NCBI GenBank assembly: GCA_022827625.1
Contig: JAJEIE010000018.1
Coordinates: 186,001 to 250,000 of the forward strand
Direction of reading: 5' to 3'
DNA: 64,000 nucleotides
DNA from: Candidatus Poribacteria bacterium
Lineage (GTDB): Bacteria > Poribacteria > WGA-4E > WGA-3G
Under the pieces are notes generated by a model. That model searched no databases. It saw only the letters and a list, made by a program, of their open reading frames with translations, and had not been told where the DNA came from. Made by a program: the position numbers and the translations under genes. The first letter of the stretch is position 1, and each line of letters starts with the position of its first letter. Of this stretch, positions 25,685 through 34,157 are shown piece by piece.

Positions 25685-27097
25685 ATGTCAAGTTCTTTCG
25701 AGCAAAAAGCACGACTTATGGAAACACCCCTAAAAATCGACTTCGACAAAGGCACCCTCATCCTACAAAACGTCCCAGAGGCACTCCAGCCCGAGCTGCC
25801 TGACCTCCGATGGGACGAACGTACGCTCACCTTCCGAGCACCCGCCTATCGCTATCGGCACATCGTTTCCCAATTGCGCGCACACAACATCCCGTATCAA
25901 GACACCGCACGACAATTCACAACCGAACCCTTCACACTCCAAAAACAGATGGTGCCCTACCCTTACCAAACTGAATCTATCGACGCATGGCACGCGAACG
26001 GAAAACGCGGGGTCGTGAGCTTGCCGACAGGCGCAGGGAAAACTTTCATCGCAATCCTCCTCATCGCCGAGGTCCAACGTCCCACACTCGTACATGTCCC
26101 GACGATTGATTTAATGAACCAGTGGCAGACCGTCTTAGCAGAACACTTCGGGCAACCGGTCGGACTTTACGGCGGCGGCTATCACGAATTAGAGCCCCTC
26201 ACGGTGACGACCTACCAATCCGCTGTCATGCACGCCCCATACTACGGCAACCGGTTCGGGTTCGCTATTTTCGATGAATGCCACCATCTGCCCGGAGACC
26301 AGTACCAGTACGCCGCAATCAGCAGTATCGCCCCGTTTCGGTTGGGATTGACAGCCACACCCGAACGCGTTGATGGAAGGGAACGGCGGCTCTACGGACT
26401 CGTCGGTGAATGCTGCTATGAAGCGAAGGTACAGGAACTCTCTGGGAAAACGCTCTCTACGTATCGCGTTGTAACCATAGCCGTCGAGATGGAAGACACG
26501 GAGCGCGTCCAATACGAGGCAGCGCGCCGCACTTACCTAAGTTTCCTCAAGGGCTCGAAAATCAATATGGGAACGCCACGCGGATGGCAAACATTTCTCT
26601 GGAAAGCCTCACAGACCGATGAAGGACGCGCTGCCTTTAAGGCGTATCTCACGCAAAAGCAGCTCAGTTTTGCCTCTACCACGAAACAGGAGTGGGTCTG
26701 GAAACTGGTGCAGCGGCACCGGGGTGATCGGATCCTCATCTTTACGCAGGATAACGACACAGCCTACCAACTCGGCACGCGTTTCTTTCTACCGGTACTC
26801 ACGCATCAGACGAAACTCAAAGAGCGGAACGCCTTTCTAAACGGGTTTCGCGACGGCACCTATTCTATTTTGGTCACCTCGAAGGTGCTAAATGAAGGTG
26901 TAGATGTACCCGAAGCGAATGTCGCTATCATCGTCTCAGGGAGCGGAAGCGTCCGGGAACACGTACAGCGGTTAGGACGCATCCTCCGCAAGCGCGAAGG
27001 CAAACAGGCGGTGCTTTACGAACTCATCTCCAAACGAACCGGCGAACACTTCGTCAACAAACGGCGCAGACAACACCACGCCTATCGAACCACGTAA
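25685..27097 (+). CDS. XPB/Rad25-like superfamily 2 helicase
   Basis: The 470-residue protein has the compact layout of archaeal/bacterial XPB: an N-terminal damage-recognition-like region (residues 1-85), Walker A 'PTGAGKT' (114-120), Walker B DECH (197-200), motif III 'LTATP' (222-226) and the C-terminal helicase lobe with 'ILIFTQDNDTAYQLG', 'LVTSKVLNEGVDVPEA' and 'QRLGRILRKREGK'. XPB opens DNA at lesions. The Bax1/DUF790 nuclease partner follows 343 bases downstream. An in-frame ATG at 25718 is a second possible start; no strong ribosome site is seen at either. Confidence 0.88.
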   Translation: MSSSFEQKARLMETPLKIDFDKGTLILQNVPEALQPELPDLRWDERTLTFRAPAYRYRHIVSQLRAHNIPYQDTARQFTTEPFTLQKQMVPYPYQTESIDAWHANGKRGVVSLPTGAGKTFIAILLIAEVQRPTLVHVPTIDLMNQWQTVLAEHFGQPVGLYGGGYHELEPLTVTTYQSAVMHAPYYGNRFGFAIFDECHHLPGDQYQYAAISSIAPFRLGLTATPERVDGRERRLYGLVGECCYEAKVQELSGKTLSTYRVVTIAVEMEDTERVQYEAARRTYLSFLKGSKINMGTPRGWQTFLWKASQTDEGRAAFKAYLTQKQLSFASTTKQEWVWKLVQRHRGDRILIFTQDNDTAYQLGTRFFLPVLTHQTKLKERNAFLNGFRDGTYSILVTSKVLNEGVDVPEANVAIIVSGSGSVREHVQRLGRILRKREGKQAVLYELISKRTGEHFVNKRRRQHHAYRTT

Positions 27098-27157
27098 TGC
27101 TTTACACATTCAAGGTTTCTACTTGTACCGCATGTTAGTTTGCGACCCACATAGACA

Positions 27158-27401
27158 CAAACTAAATGAAGTTTCAGAAAATAATTGGGTAATAGACGGG
27201 CAATGAATTGCCCTACTACAAACGGTTTGGTTCGTAGTAGTGCGATTCATCGCACGTTGAGAAATTACCGAATTAATAAAAATAATTGGGTAATAGACGG
27301 GCAATGAATTGCCCTACTACAAACGGTTTGGTTCGTAGTAGTGCGATTCATCGCACGTTGAGAAATTACCGAATTAATAAATTAATCTTCATAAAGTTTG
27401 T
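27158..27401. mobile_element. MITE-like element with internal 101-bp tandem duplication
   Basis: The outer ends CAAACTAAATGAAG (27158-27171) and CTTCATAAAGTTTG (27388-27401) are inverted with two mismatches. Inside are two 101-base units (27181-27281 and 27282-27382) that differ only at the last base. Each unit starts with ATAATTGGGTAAT, ends with ATTACCGAATTAAT and contains the palindromes GGGCAATGAATTGCCC and GTGCGATTCATCGCAC plus a TACTACAAACGG...GTTCGTAGTA stem. It has no coding capacity and fills the gap between xpb and bax1. A related copy lies at 33797-34012. Confidence 0.8.
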
Positions 27402-27440
27402 GCTAAAAAGGATTTTTAGTCGCGTAGGGACGATATAGAA

Positions 27441-28685
27441 ATGCTCACGAAAGATCTCATTCGGTATAAAATTAAAAGCGGACACATCCTACCACAGTTT
27501 GTGAATCCCACCGATAGCCAGTTATTGGCAATCGCTGCGCAATTAATCGTCGTTTTTGAAGACGCGCCGGGTACACAACGCGCCACGCTTTTAGCAGCGA
27601 GCAAGCACATTATGGATAGCACGCCGGGGCCGCCGATCGTCAAGCGCGGACTCGAAAAGCTCCTGTTAGACCGCACGGAATTTGACACCGCCCCCAACGA
27701 GGCGTTAATCGCGTTCCGTCAAAAACTCTTCACAGAGACGAGCCGCCTGCTTTCACAAGAACCCTTCACGGATTATGCCGACTATCAGCGGAGAGTCGCC
27801 CAGATAACAGACGGCGCATTGCCACAAGACATGGGTCCTGGGGAGGTGCGTGAACTCGCAACCACGCTCTACGCAGATTTACCGAACTGCCAGCCCGTCC
27901 TCACCTTCAAAACCCTTTCTCCCGAACGACTCCTTCACCGCTACAACGCCGCACAAGTCCAAGGGCTCCTCCTGCATTGTAATACCCTGACATTGAAATT
28001 GGCGGATGCCATGACCGCCGAACTCCGTCAATTGTTCAAATATCTCAGATTCCACCAACTCTTATCTACAATTCGGAAAGACGAGGAGCTGTATCAGATT
28101 ACCGTGGATGGACCGTTGAACCTCTTTTACAAAACAAAACGGTACGGTATGAATCTGGCGAATTTCTTCATGGCAGTCCTCCATCAGCCGAAGTGGGAAC
28201 TCACCGCTGATATCCAGTTTCGGAACAGACAACCTGCTCGGTTGTTGCTTGATGAATCGTGCGGTATCAAACCGATTTCGCAGCAGTTCCTCGCGTATAT
28301 TCCTGAAGACATTCAACTCTTTCAGGCGATGCTCCGCAATAAGACGGAGGATTGGCAGATCCGCCCGGGAAGTCAATTCCTTCCGTTAGTCGGTGATTTC
28401 TATTGTTTCCCTGACTATCAACTCGTTCACAAGAGCGGTGTTGAGACCGCCATTGAACTCTTCCATCCGTGGCATCAAGGGCATCTCATCGCAAGACTGA
28501 ACGTGCTTGCTGACCAGACGGATGTCTCCCTCATCCTTGGCGTTTCAAAGACGTTAGCGAAGAAACCGATGATTGCAGAGGCACTCGCGGCATCTACATA
28601 TTTCTCGACGTTCGGCTTCACATTTCGGGATGTCCCGACCCTACGCGCCTTGCTCCCCATCCTAAATTCGCTTGTGTCGCTTTAG
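27441..28685 (+). CDS. Bax1/DUF790 family nuclease (XPB partner)
   Basis: The 414-residue protein starts 'MLTKDLIRYKIKSGHILPQF' and has family landmarks 'RYNAAQVQGLLLHCNTLTLK', 'FKYLRFHQLLSTI', 'ITVDGPLNLF' and 'KRYGMNLANFFMAVL'. The C-terminal nuclease-like region shows GDFYCFPDYQ (Asp 319, Asp 325) and VETAIELFHPWHQGHL (Glu 335, Glu 339), as expected for the restriction-endonuclease-like fold of Bax1. In archaea Bax1 binds XPB and cuts next to the unwound DNA. Its position after an XPB gene supports the same DNA-repair role. The 5' region is interrupted by the MITE-like element. Confidence 0.87.
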   Translation: MLTKDLIRYKIKSGHILPQFVNPTDSQLLAIAAQLIVVFEDAPGTQRATLLAASKHIMDSTPGPPIVKRGLEKLLLDRTEFDTAPNEALIAFRQKLFTETSRLLSQEPFTDYADYQRRVAQITDGALPQDMGPGEVRELATTLYADLPNCQPVLTFKTLSPERLLHRYNAAQVQGLLLHCNTLTLKLADAMTAELRQLFKYLRFHQLLSTIRKDEELYQITVDGPLNLFYKTKRYGMNLANFFMAVLHQPKWELTADIQFRNRQPARLLLDESCGIKPISQQFLAYIPEDIQLFQAMLRNKTEDWQIRPGSQFLPLVGDFYCFPDYQLVHKSGVETAIELFHPWHQGHLIARLNVLADQTDVSLILGVSKTLAKKPMIAEALAASTYFSTFGFTFRDVPTLRALLPILNSLVSL

Positions 28686-28693
28686 GACCCGGC

Positions 28694-28964
28694 AGAGTCA
28701 TTTAGTTTTCCAATAATTTTCGTTCTTTGTAGCACGATGCACATCGCATCTGGGCGAGTACGCCGCAAAACTGTTAGTTTGTGAGCCGTATTTCGCAAAC
28801 TAACAGTTTGCGGTACAAATGACAGAGCCATTCAGTTTTCCAATAATTTAGGTCCGGAAGCCCCAACTCGTTGGGGAAAAGTGTGCCGTCCCGAATAAAT
28901 TCGGGCTTCCGGAGACAGGAATCCTTTACATAGGTAAACTTATCTCTTAAAACTAAATGACCCT
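28694..28964. repeat. Composite repeat bounded by CATTTAGTTTTCC inverted ends
   Basis: AGAGTCATTTAGTTTTCC at 28694-28711 faces AAAACTAAATGACCCT at 28949-28964. Inside are family B pieces (GATGCACATCGCATCTGGGC, GCCGCAAAACTGTTAGTTTG), a second CATTCAGTTTTCCAATAATT and the hairpin CCCGAATAAATTCGGG. It occupies most of the gap between bax1 and the terminator at 29020. Confidence 0.6.
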
Positions 28965-29019
28965 ATACAAATGAGAAATCAAATTGCTATTTTTCTGAGT
29001 TTCGTGACTTTACTCTAAA

Positions 29020-29052
29020 TAACAAAGGCGCGGTTTTCATACCGCGCCTTCG
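29020..29052 (-). terminator. Intrinsic terminator-like hairpin
   Basis: The stem AAGGCGCGG/CCGCGCCTT (29026-29034 with 29043-29051), loop of 8 bases, is followed on the minus strand by TGTTATTT. It lies 66 bases after the stop of the coiled-coil gene at 29118. Confidence 0.65.
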
Positions 29053-29117
29053 TTTATTGTCAGAAACCCTTCTACCCGCTTTGACATACGTACATTGGAA
29101 GTTCTAACTGGGGACGA

Positions 29118-29498
29118 TTAGGTAAGCTTGAGTTTTCCTTTTTCGTCCCGCTTATATCCATAGTCAGACGTGATAATATCTACATCTTCTTTGACTTGTT
29201 TCACATCTGTCTTTATTTCGCTCACATCTGCTTTAAGGTTGCTCACATCTGCTTTAACTTGGGTCATGTCCCCTTTAAGGTTGCTCACGTCTGCTTTAAG
29301 GTTGCTCACATCTGCTTTAACTTGAGTCATGTCCTTTTTAAGGTTGCTCACGCCTGTTTGCAAAGCGTCCACCTTGTTATTAGTATGCGTGAGTTCTGCA
29401 TTGACGTAGTTTTCAACCTTCCGCGTTGAATCTGTTATATGGTCAAGAATCGTCTGTAAATCTGCCTTTGTCAATGATTCATTCCGATTTTCTTTCAT
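29118..29498 (-). CDS. Coiled-coil repeat protein of unknown function
   Basis: The 126-residue soluble protein is almost entirely coiled coil, with units VSNLKADVSNLKGDMTQVKA repeated from about residue 50 to 110. The repeats are nearly identical at DNA level with periods of 21 and 63 bases, so they expanded recently. The N-terminal part ('LTKADLQTILDHITDSTRKV') and the tail ('DYGYKRDEKGKLKLT') are unique. AAGGGACAG precedes the ATG. Similar small proteins are often near restriction or toxin-antitoxin genes, but no partner is visible here. Confidence 0.7.
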   Translation of the reverse strand: MKENRNESLTKADLQTILDHITDSTRKVENYVNAELTHTNNKVDALQTGVSNLKKDMTQVKADVSNLKADVSNLKGDMTQVKADVSNLKADVSEIKTDVKQVKEDVDIITSDYGYKRDEKGKLKLT

Positions 29499-29782
29499 TG
29501 TTCTGTCCCTTCCAAAAGTAGGTAATTTGACAAAAGTACGGATTCATGTATCCGTCCGGAACATCAAGTATTTTAACTGCTTTGTCCCTATTTGTCAAGT
29601 TAAGAATATTTTCCGACGCAATGTAGCGACAGAAGCCCGACAGCCCCCATCGCTACACTTGGTCAGTTCCGCGCATCACGCGCATGGCACCCTGACCGCC
29701 AGTATTTTAGTTTGAACTTAGGAGGTTAATGTCATCCTAAAAAGACAGGCTGAGTTTATCGCGTCATCCCAGGACGGGGTGT

Positions 29783-29946
29783 AAAGTTTCAAAGTTTGCA
29801 AGTGGTCTAAAGTCCGTAAAGTTGGTAGTCGTCAAGTCTCACTTTTAAACGATCACGTTTTGAACGGACAAACTTTCCTTTAACTCACATCGTTGATAGA
29901 CAGACACAACTTTGAACTTCGCAACTTTGAACTTCGCAACTTTTAA
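29783..29946. repeat. Dispersed repeat, family D (AAAGTTTGCAAGTGGTCTAAAG type)
   Basis: A left arm with AAAGTTTGCAAGTGGTCTAA faces a right arm with the duplicated unit AACTTTGAACTTCGC and ends in AACTTTTAAAA. Related copies lie at 44600-44726 and, within the reading frame of pbpC, at 50621-50742. The rest of the 29499-29782 stretch shows nothing I can name. Confidence 0.65.
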
Positions 29947-29985
29947 AAAAATAGAGACCCCACGACCGAAGCCGGGGATCCCTAT
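29945..29985 (-). terminator. Intrinsic terminator of the lamin-tail gene
   Basis: On the minus strand the stem ATAGGGATCCCC pairs with GGGGTCTCTAT (one wobble pair, one bulge) and is followed by a run of T. It lies 56 bases after the stop at 30041. Confidence 0.85.
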
Positions 29986-30040
29986 CTTGGTTTTAGGTTA
30001 GTTCAATTGTTGCATCCCTGAACAACCTTGGTGTCTGATT

Positions 30041-32704
30041 CTATTTACCAGACGATTTTAGCTCACCCCAACGCGTTGTGAGTTTACCACCCGCACTGAC
30101 ATTCCCACGCAGGTGCGTCGTGCGCAAGGTTGTCCGTTCGCCGTTCAGCGAGACATCCTCGATCTGATAGTAGTAAACAATGTTGGGTTTCGCAGTTGTA
30201 TCTGTGTACGTATACACATGCTTTTCAGATGTTGTGCCGTGTCCGGCGATGAGACCTTTGACGTTGATGACTTGGAATTCACTGTCTTTTGTCTCACTCC
30301 GCAGGATGTTGAATCCAGCGTTGTTCAACTCAGACTCGGTGACCCATCGAATCACAACTTCGCCAGTGGCTTTGTCGCGGACAGGACGGAAACTTGAGAG
30401 GCTAACCGGCACGGGGCTACCGTCACGATCACCCGGTGAACCCATATCATCACGGTGTCCGTAGTGACTCCGAGCACTTTGTGCCATGATCCAGGATGAC
30501 TCCATCGTGCCATCGTTCGCCATATCACGCGTGCCATCATAGGGTGCTTGCGTCCCGAACCCACGAATAATGGAATACCGCACATCGCCACCCGTCTCCG
30601 GCAATTCCCACGCAATACTGCGGCGCGGACCGTCGAGCATGACGTTACCCACTTCGTCCACTACGGTCGTTTTATACCTGAGTTCGAGGTGGAAACCGAC
30701 ACTGCTCAAGAGAATACTCTTACGGGCAGAGAGACCAAGATCATTGCGATGCTTCTGATAGAGATTGTAGACGCGGTTGTCCACAACATCGCTCGCACTG
30801 CTACGGTCGGAGACCAACAACAAGGTCTGGTTCGGTAGAATCACCGCGCCATCGAACTTGAACTTCGCATCGACGTAGGACTCGACATCCGTGTCTATGT
30901 TGCGAATCTCAAGTTCCCAATCGCCGTTCAGATGTGCCGATTTCGTGAAGGAACTATTGTAGAGTTCAATCCACTGCACGAGATTGCCGTTTTCACCCGA
31001 ATCATACATAATCTCACTGATAACGACTGTACCATCCGCGATGTCTGCGGGGTTGGCTTTCTGGGCATTGTGGGCATAACCCGGAGTTCCCGGTGCGACT
31101 GCTGAATCCACGTTCGGATCATAACCGAGTCCACCTGTGAACCCGACTTTTCTCCAGTCGTCTTTGTGCAGACGATTGTCTCGCGTTTTGTTATCCCAAC
31201 GGGTGTACGTATGACCCGCGTTCGGACTCAGACTTTTACCATTTGTGTCAAAGTCATCAGCGTCAGCACGATCCCCCGGTTGCGTCCACCCTCTCAGGGG
31301 CCAGACATCCGTCACGAGGTCGGCATCATTCACTTTAACAAAACCAGAACCCGTGATGTCTACGATCCCCTCATGACCAATGGGATCGCCATCACCGTTT
31401 CTCTGATTACTGTTTCTATCATTGCGGTTCCTGAGAACGAGCATCATGTCCTGATCAGGCAGGTTAACATCCGTGACGATAAACCGATGGGTCGCGCCTT
31501 TCGGGAACTCATTGCTATCCATGACGTTGACGCCTCCCGCCAAGACACTATCAGCCGGATGGGTGTTGGTGATAAGCAGATAGCCTTTGGCTAAAACCTT
31601 AACGTTATCACTGTCAGGCAGCACAAAAACTCTCTGATGTTCCGGATCATCATCAGCGTCAGGACCATCATTCCAAACGGCTTCCATTTCCCATTTCTTG
31701 ATAATGACATCAGCATCACTGGTGTTGTGAACTTCAATCCACCGCAGATCGTTTGGATCCGCACCACCGTTGTAAATCTCGTTAATGACGATAGCAGTCC
31801 CGGGCAGCGATGCCGGTGCTTTTGCAGAGGTGATTTGACTGGCGTCATCTTGATGCGGCGCGCCGGGTGTGCCGACGAAATTACCCGTTATGTTGATACG
31901 TCCAACGGAGGTAATCCACTGACCACCCTCGGTGCCATCACCGAAATTGGGAGTGCCGGTATACTCACTCTTATCAGCGTTCGTGCCACGCTTACGGTAC
32001 ATCGAAACCAGATTTTGCACGGGCAGGTTATTGGTGGTATCTACTGTCGTCCGACCACTCATACCTTTCAGTGCCCATCTGTTACCAAAGCGGTTAACCA
32101 CAGTCACACGATCAACGATTGTGAATGTAACATCATCGGTGTCGTCAGTTGGGGTATTCGGAGTATCCAAGGTCACCGTCTCATTCGTCGCTCGTTGGTT
32201 CGTGGTGAAGATAAGACGGACATCAGCTGTAGCAGCTAATGCAGCACCGTTGTTGTAGATCTCAATCCACTGAATGTTTGTCGCTGTTCCTGCTGGAGTT
32301 GCTGTTCCATCTGGGTTAGCATCAACACCCCACATAATCTCAGTGATGGCAAGCCGGTACATCGCTGCATCATCATCATTAATCGCCAATTCAATCGTTC
32401 CACCAAAGGTGAAAAGATCAGCGAGGTTTGGTAAATCAACAGCCGGGGTAGTTGCAGTTGCCGCTACAATATCAGCGGTAGCAGTAGCAGACGCTGCTGG
32501 GAGAGATATTCCGTTGGGACCTGCAGTCGCAGGAGTAACAACAGCAAAATTGTTCGCTCCCATAGGCGCAGCAGTCCCATCACCATCAACATCAAAGGCA
32601 CCGTTGATGTCAATGGTGTAACTTTGTGTCTGTGCAAGTGCTGGACCCGCAACGAGTGCTAACGTTAAAACGAAAACTAAGGAAAATGTCAATTTTGACA
32701 ACAT
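30041..32704 (-). CDS. Secreted multi-lamin-tail-domain protein with TTxW tag
   Basis: The 887-residue protein has a clear signal peptide ending 'LVAGPALAQ'. At least three lamin-tail domains are visible from their starts: 'LAITEIMWGVDANPDG', 'IVINEIYNGGADPNDLRWIE' and 'VVISEIMYDSGENGNLVQWI'. A fibronectin-III-like segment ('VPVSLSSFRPVRDKATGEV') precedes the C-terminal NVSAGGKLTTRWGELKSSGK, the tag. Lamin-tail domains in bacteria are surface or extracellular modules, often in adhesion or with nucleases. No catalytic domain is visible, so a structural surface role is likely. AGGAGG lies before the ATG, and a good promoter and terminator bracket the gene. Confidence 0.88.
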   Translation of the reverse strand: MLSKLTFSLVFVLTLALVAGPALAQTQSYTIDINGAFDVDGDGTAAPMGANNFAVVTPATAGPNGISLPAASATATADIVAATATTPAVDLPNLADLFTFGGTIELAINDDDAAMYRLAITEIMWGVDANPDGTATPAGTATNIQWIEIYNNGAALAATADVRLIFTTNQRATNETVTLDTPNTPTDDTDDVTFTIVDRVTVVNRFGNRWALKGMSGRTTVDTTNNLPVQNLVSMYRKRGTNADKSEYTGTPNFGDGTEGGQWITSVGRINITGNFVGTPGAPHQDDASQITSAKAPASLPGTAIVINEIYNGGADPNDLRWIEVHNTSDADVIIKKWEMEAVWNDGPDADDDPEHQRVFVLPDSDNVKVLAKGYLLITNTHPADSVLAGGVNVMDSNEFPKGATHRFIVTDVNLPDQDMMLVLRNRNDRNSNQRNGDGDPIGHEGIVDITGSGFVKVNDADLVTDVWPLRGWTQPGDRADADDFDTNGKSLSPNAGHTYTRWDNKTRDNRLHKDDWRKVGFTGGLGYDPNVDSAVAPGTPGYAHNAQKANPADIADGTVVISEIMYDSGENGNLVQWIELYNSSFTKSAHLNGDWELEIRNIDTDVESYVDAKFKFDGAVILPNQTLLLVSDRSSASDVVDNRVYNLYQKHRNDLGLSARKSILLSSVGFHLELRYKTTVVDEVGNVMLDGPRRSIAWELPETGGDVRYSIIRGFGTQAPYDGTRDMANDGTMESSWIMAQSARSHYGHRDDMGSPGDRDGSPVPVSLSSFRPVRDKATGEVVIRWVTESELNNAGFNILRSETKDSEFQVINVKGLIAGHGTTSEKHVYTYTDTTAKPNIVYYYQIEDVSLNGERTTLRTTHLRGNVSAGGKLTTRWGELKSSGK

Positions 32705-32914
32705 TCGTAATTTTCCTCCTAAATAAAATAAACTCTTTCTTTTTCCTTTATCACATCAAAAATAAGAATACGTATCCAGGGATTCGTATACGAATTCTTC
32801 CGTTTGAATCTAACCTTTATGCCGAGGCTTCTGCCTCAGCGGTGTGTTGAAATTGTCGTTTCGCCACTTCTTTATCCGTCGCAACACGCTCGTTATGACG
32901 CTGGAAAGTCGGAC

Positions 32915-32943
32915 TTGACAACCTCACACGTATTAATTATACA
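32915..32943 (+). promoter_or_regulatory. Opposing promoter-like sequence overlapping the lamin-tail promoter
   Basis: TTGACA (32915-32920) and TATACA (32938-32943) have a 17-base spacer and point away from the lamin-tail gene. No gene starts closely downstream. Confidence 0.4.
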
Positions 32944-32964
32944 CTATAATACGATAAAAATCAA
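32936..32964 (-). promoter_or_regulatory. Promoter of the lamin-tail gene
   Basis: On the minus strand TTGATT (32964-32959) and TATAAT (32941-32936) have a 17-base spacer. The leader to the ATG at 32704 would be about 225 bases. Confidence 0.65.
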
Positions 32965-33095
32965 GAAAAATTACAAAAAAATTACAAAAAACGCAATAAA
33001 TTAATAAAAAACGCAATAAATTCAGTAAAATTTTGCGATTTTTTGCGATTTTTACAAAAAATATCGCTTTTTTACGATTTTTTAATGTTTTATGG
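32945..33095. repeat. AT-rich low-complexity tract in a 718-base gene-free stretch
   Basis: The tract contains repeated AAAAAACGCAATAAATT and its opposite-strand counterpart TTTTGCGATTTTTTGCGATT, giving an imperfect inverted arrangement around 33020. The rest of 32705-33422 holds the promoters described, a family A hairpin at 33196 and a family G fragment near 33315. I see no gene. Confidence 0.45.
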
Positions 33096-33195
33096 GAAAA
33101 ACGCGACAATTGTTTCTAATGCCCTAATATCTGGAAGCCCGGATTTAGTCTATTCCCAGACTATAGTGGATTCTACAATTAGCTTTCCATCTGAA

Positions 33196-33262
33196 CTGTA
33201 GGAGGGAACTCCGATTCCCGACTCACATGGGTTGGGTCGCGATTCGGAGATCGCTCCTACAG
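33196..33262. repeat. Family A palindrome pair (GTAGGAGGGA type)
   Basis: CTGTAGGAGGGAACTCCGAT at the left faces GATCGCTCCTACAG at the right, so two family A units are arranged head to head and can form one hairpin. Confidence 0.7.
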
Positions 33263-33358
33263 AATATATGTAAACTTATTTACATCATTTACTATAAATT
33301 CGGGCTTCCGGCCCCAAATTATTGGAAAACTGAATAGCCCTGTGGGAATCTAAAGATT

Positions 33359-33387
33359 TTGACACTGCCTCCGAAATGTGCTATACT
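33359..33387 (+). promoter_or_regulatory. Promoter for the small gene at 33423
   Basis: TTGACA (33359-33364) and TATACT (33382-33387) with a 17-base spacer; AGGAGG follows before GTG 33423. Confidence 0.65.
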
Positions 33388-33422
33388 TTATATATATTGT
33401 CACTCTCATAATAGGAGGCACC

Positions 33423-33746
33423 GTGCGCTCAAATACGGAAACCTATAGGCGAGAAGCCCTCTCCATCGCACACTTCCCTGACAGTTCAAAAACGGAGGTA
33501 GAACCCATGGCAGAATCTATGGCAGAAGTTCTCATCGAACGAGGGGCAAAAGAGACGACGATTGAAAACATAGTGCTGTGCCTTGATACGCGTTTTCAAG
33601 CAAATACCGCAGCGACCCTAAAACCGACTCTTGCGGCGATTGACGACCTGCCGCGTCTGAAGCACTTGCTCCAAGCAGCGATCCAGACGCAAAGTCTTGA
33701 GGCTTTTATGACAGCCTTGAAAACCAATGGGGCTGCCACGCCCTAA
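33423..33746 (+). CDS. Small protein resembling the C-terminal part of Rpn/DUF4351-type proteins
   Basis: The 107-residue product starts at GTG 33423 behind AGGAGG. The C-terminal half, 'ERGAKETTIENIVLCLDTRF' followed by 'IDDLPRLKHLLQAAIQTQSL', is clearly related to the gene at 34824 in this window. This helical tail is known from Rpn (recombination-promoting nuclease) family proteins, but the nuclease domain is absent. It has a good promoter and ribosome site, so it may be expressed as a small protein; otherwise it is a remnant. Confidence 0.6.
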   Translation: MRSNTETYRREALSIAHFPDSSKTEVEPMAESMAEVLIERGAKETTIENIVLCLDTRFQANTAATLKPTLAAIDDLPRLKHLLQAAIQTQSLEAFMTALKTNGAATP

Positions 33747-33796
33747 TTATATGCGGACACCTAATTTCCGTTTTTTGTAGCACAAACTTTTAGTTT

Positions 33797-34012
33797 GTGA
33801 GCGATACGGTGTAAACTGAATGAAGTTTAAAAAAATAATTCGGTAATAAACGGGCAATGAATTGCCCTACTACAAACGGGTCTGTTCGTAGTAGTGCGAT
33901 TTATCGCACGTCCAGAAATTACCCAATTAATAAATTAATCTTCATTTAGTTTGTGAGCGATACGGTGTAAACTGAATGAAGTTTAAAAAAATAATTCGGT
34001 AATGTGGCGAGG
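33797..34012. mobile_element. Related MITE-like element plus a truncated second copy
   Basis: ATAATTCGGTAATAAACGGG from 33835, with the GGGCAATGAATTGCCC palindrome and a closing ATTACCCAATTAAT, matches the unit at 27181. The stretch GTGAGCGATACGGTGTAAAC is repeated at 33797 and 33953, so a second copy starts at 33953 and breaks off near 34004. Nothing else is visible in the gap 33747-34157 except a family B fragment near 34018-34060. Confidence 0.7.
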
Positions 34013-34157
34013 TTAGGAATGCACGTCGCATTTGAGCGAGTACGCTGCAAAACCTCGCCAGCGGTGGGATAGGGTTATTGCGGTGGGTAGGTTTATTTTT
34101 GGAAACCTTGCGAGTGGTGAAGGAACCTCGATCGGCTTGAAAACGGGTTTATTCGGG

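Noticed and set aside
27181-27382. Two exact 101-base repeats as a minimal CRISPR array.
   Set aside because: The units are directly adjacent with no spacers, contain several palindromes and have inverted ends; this fits a duplicated MITE.
29527-29715. A 62-codon plus-strand frame.
   Set aside because: No ribosome site, no protein pattern, and it lies upstream of a divergent coiled-coil gene.
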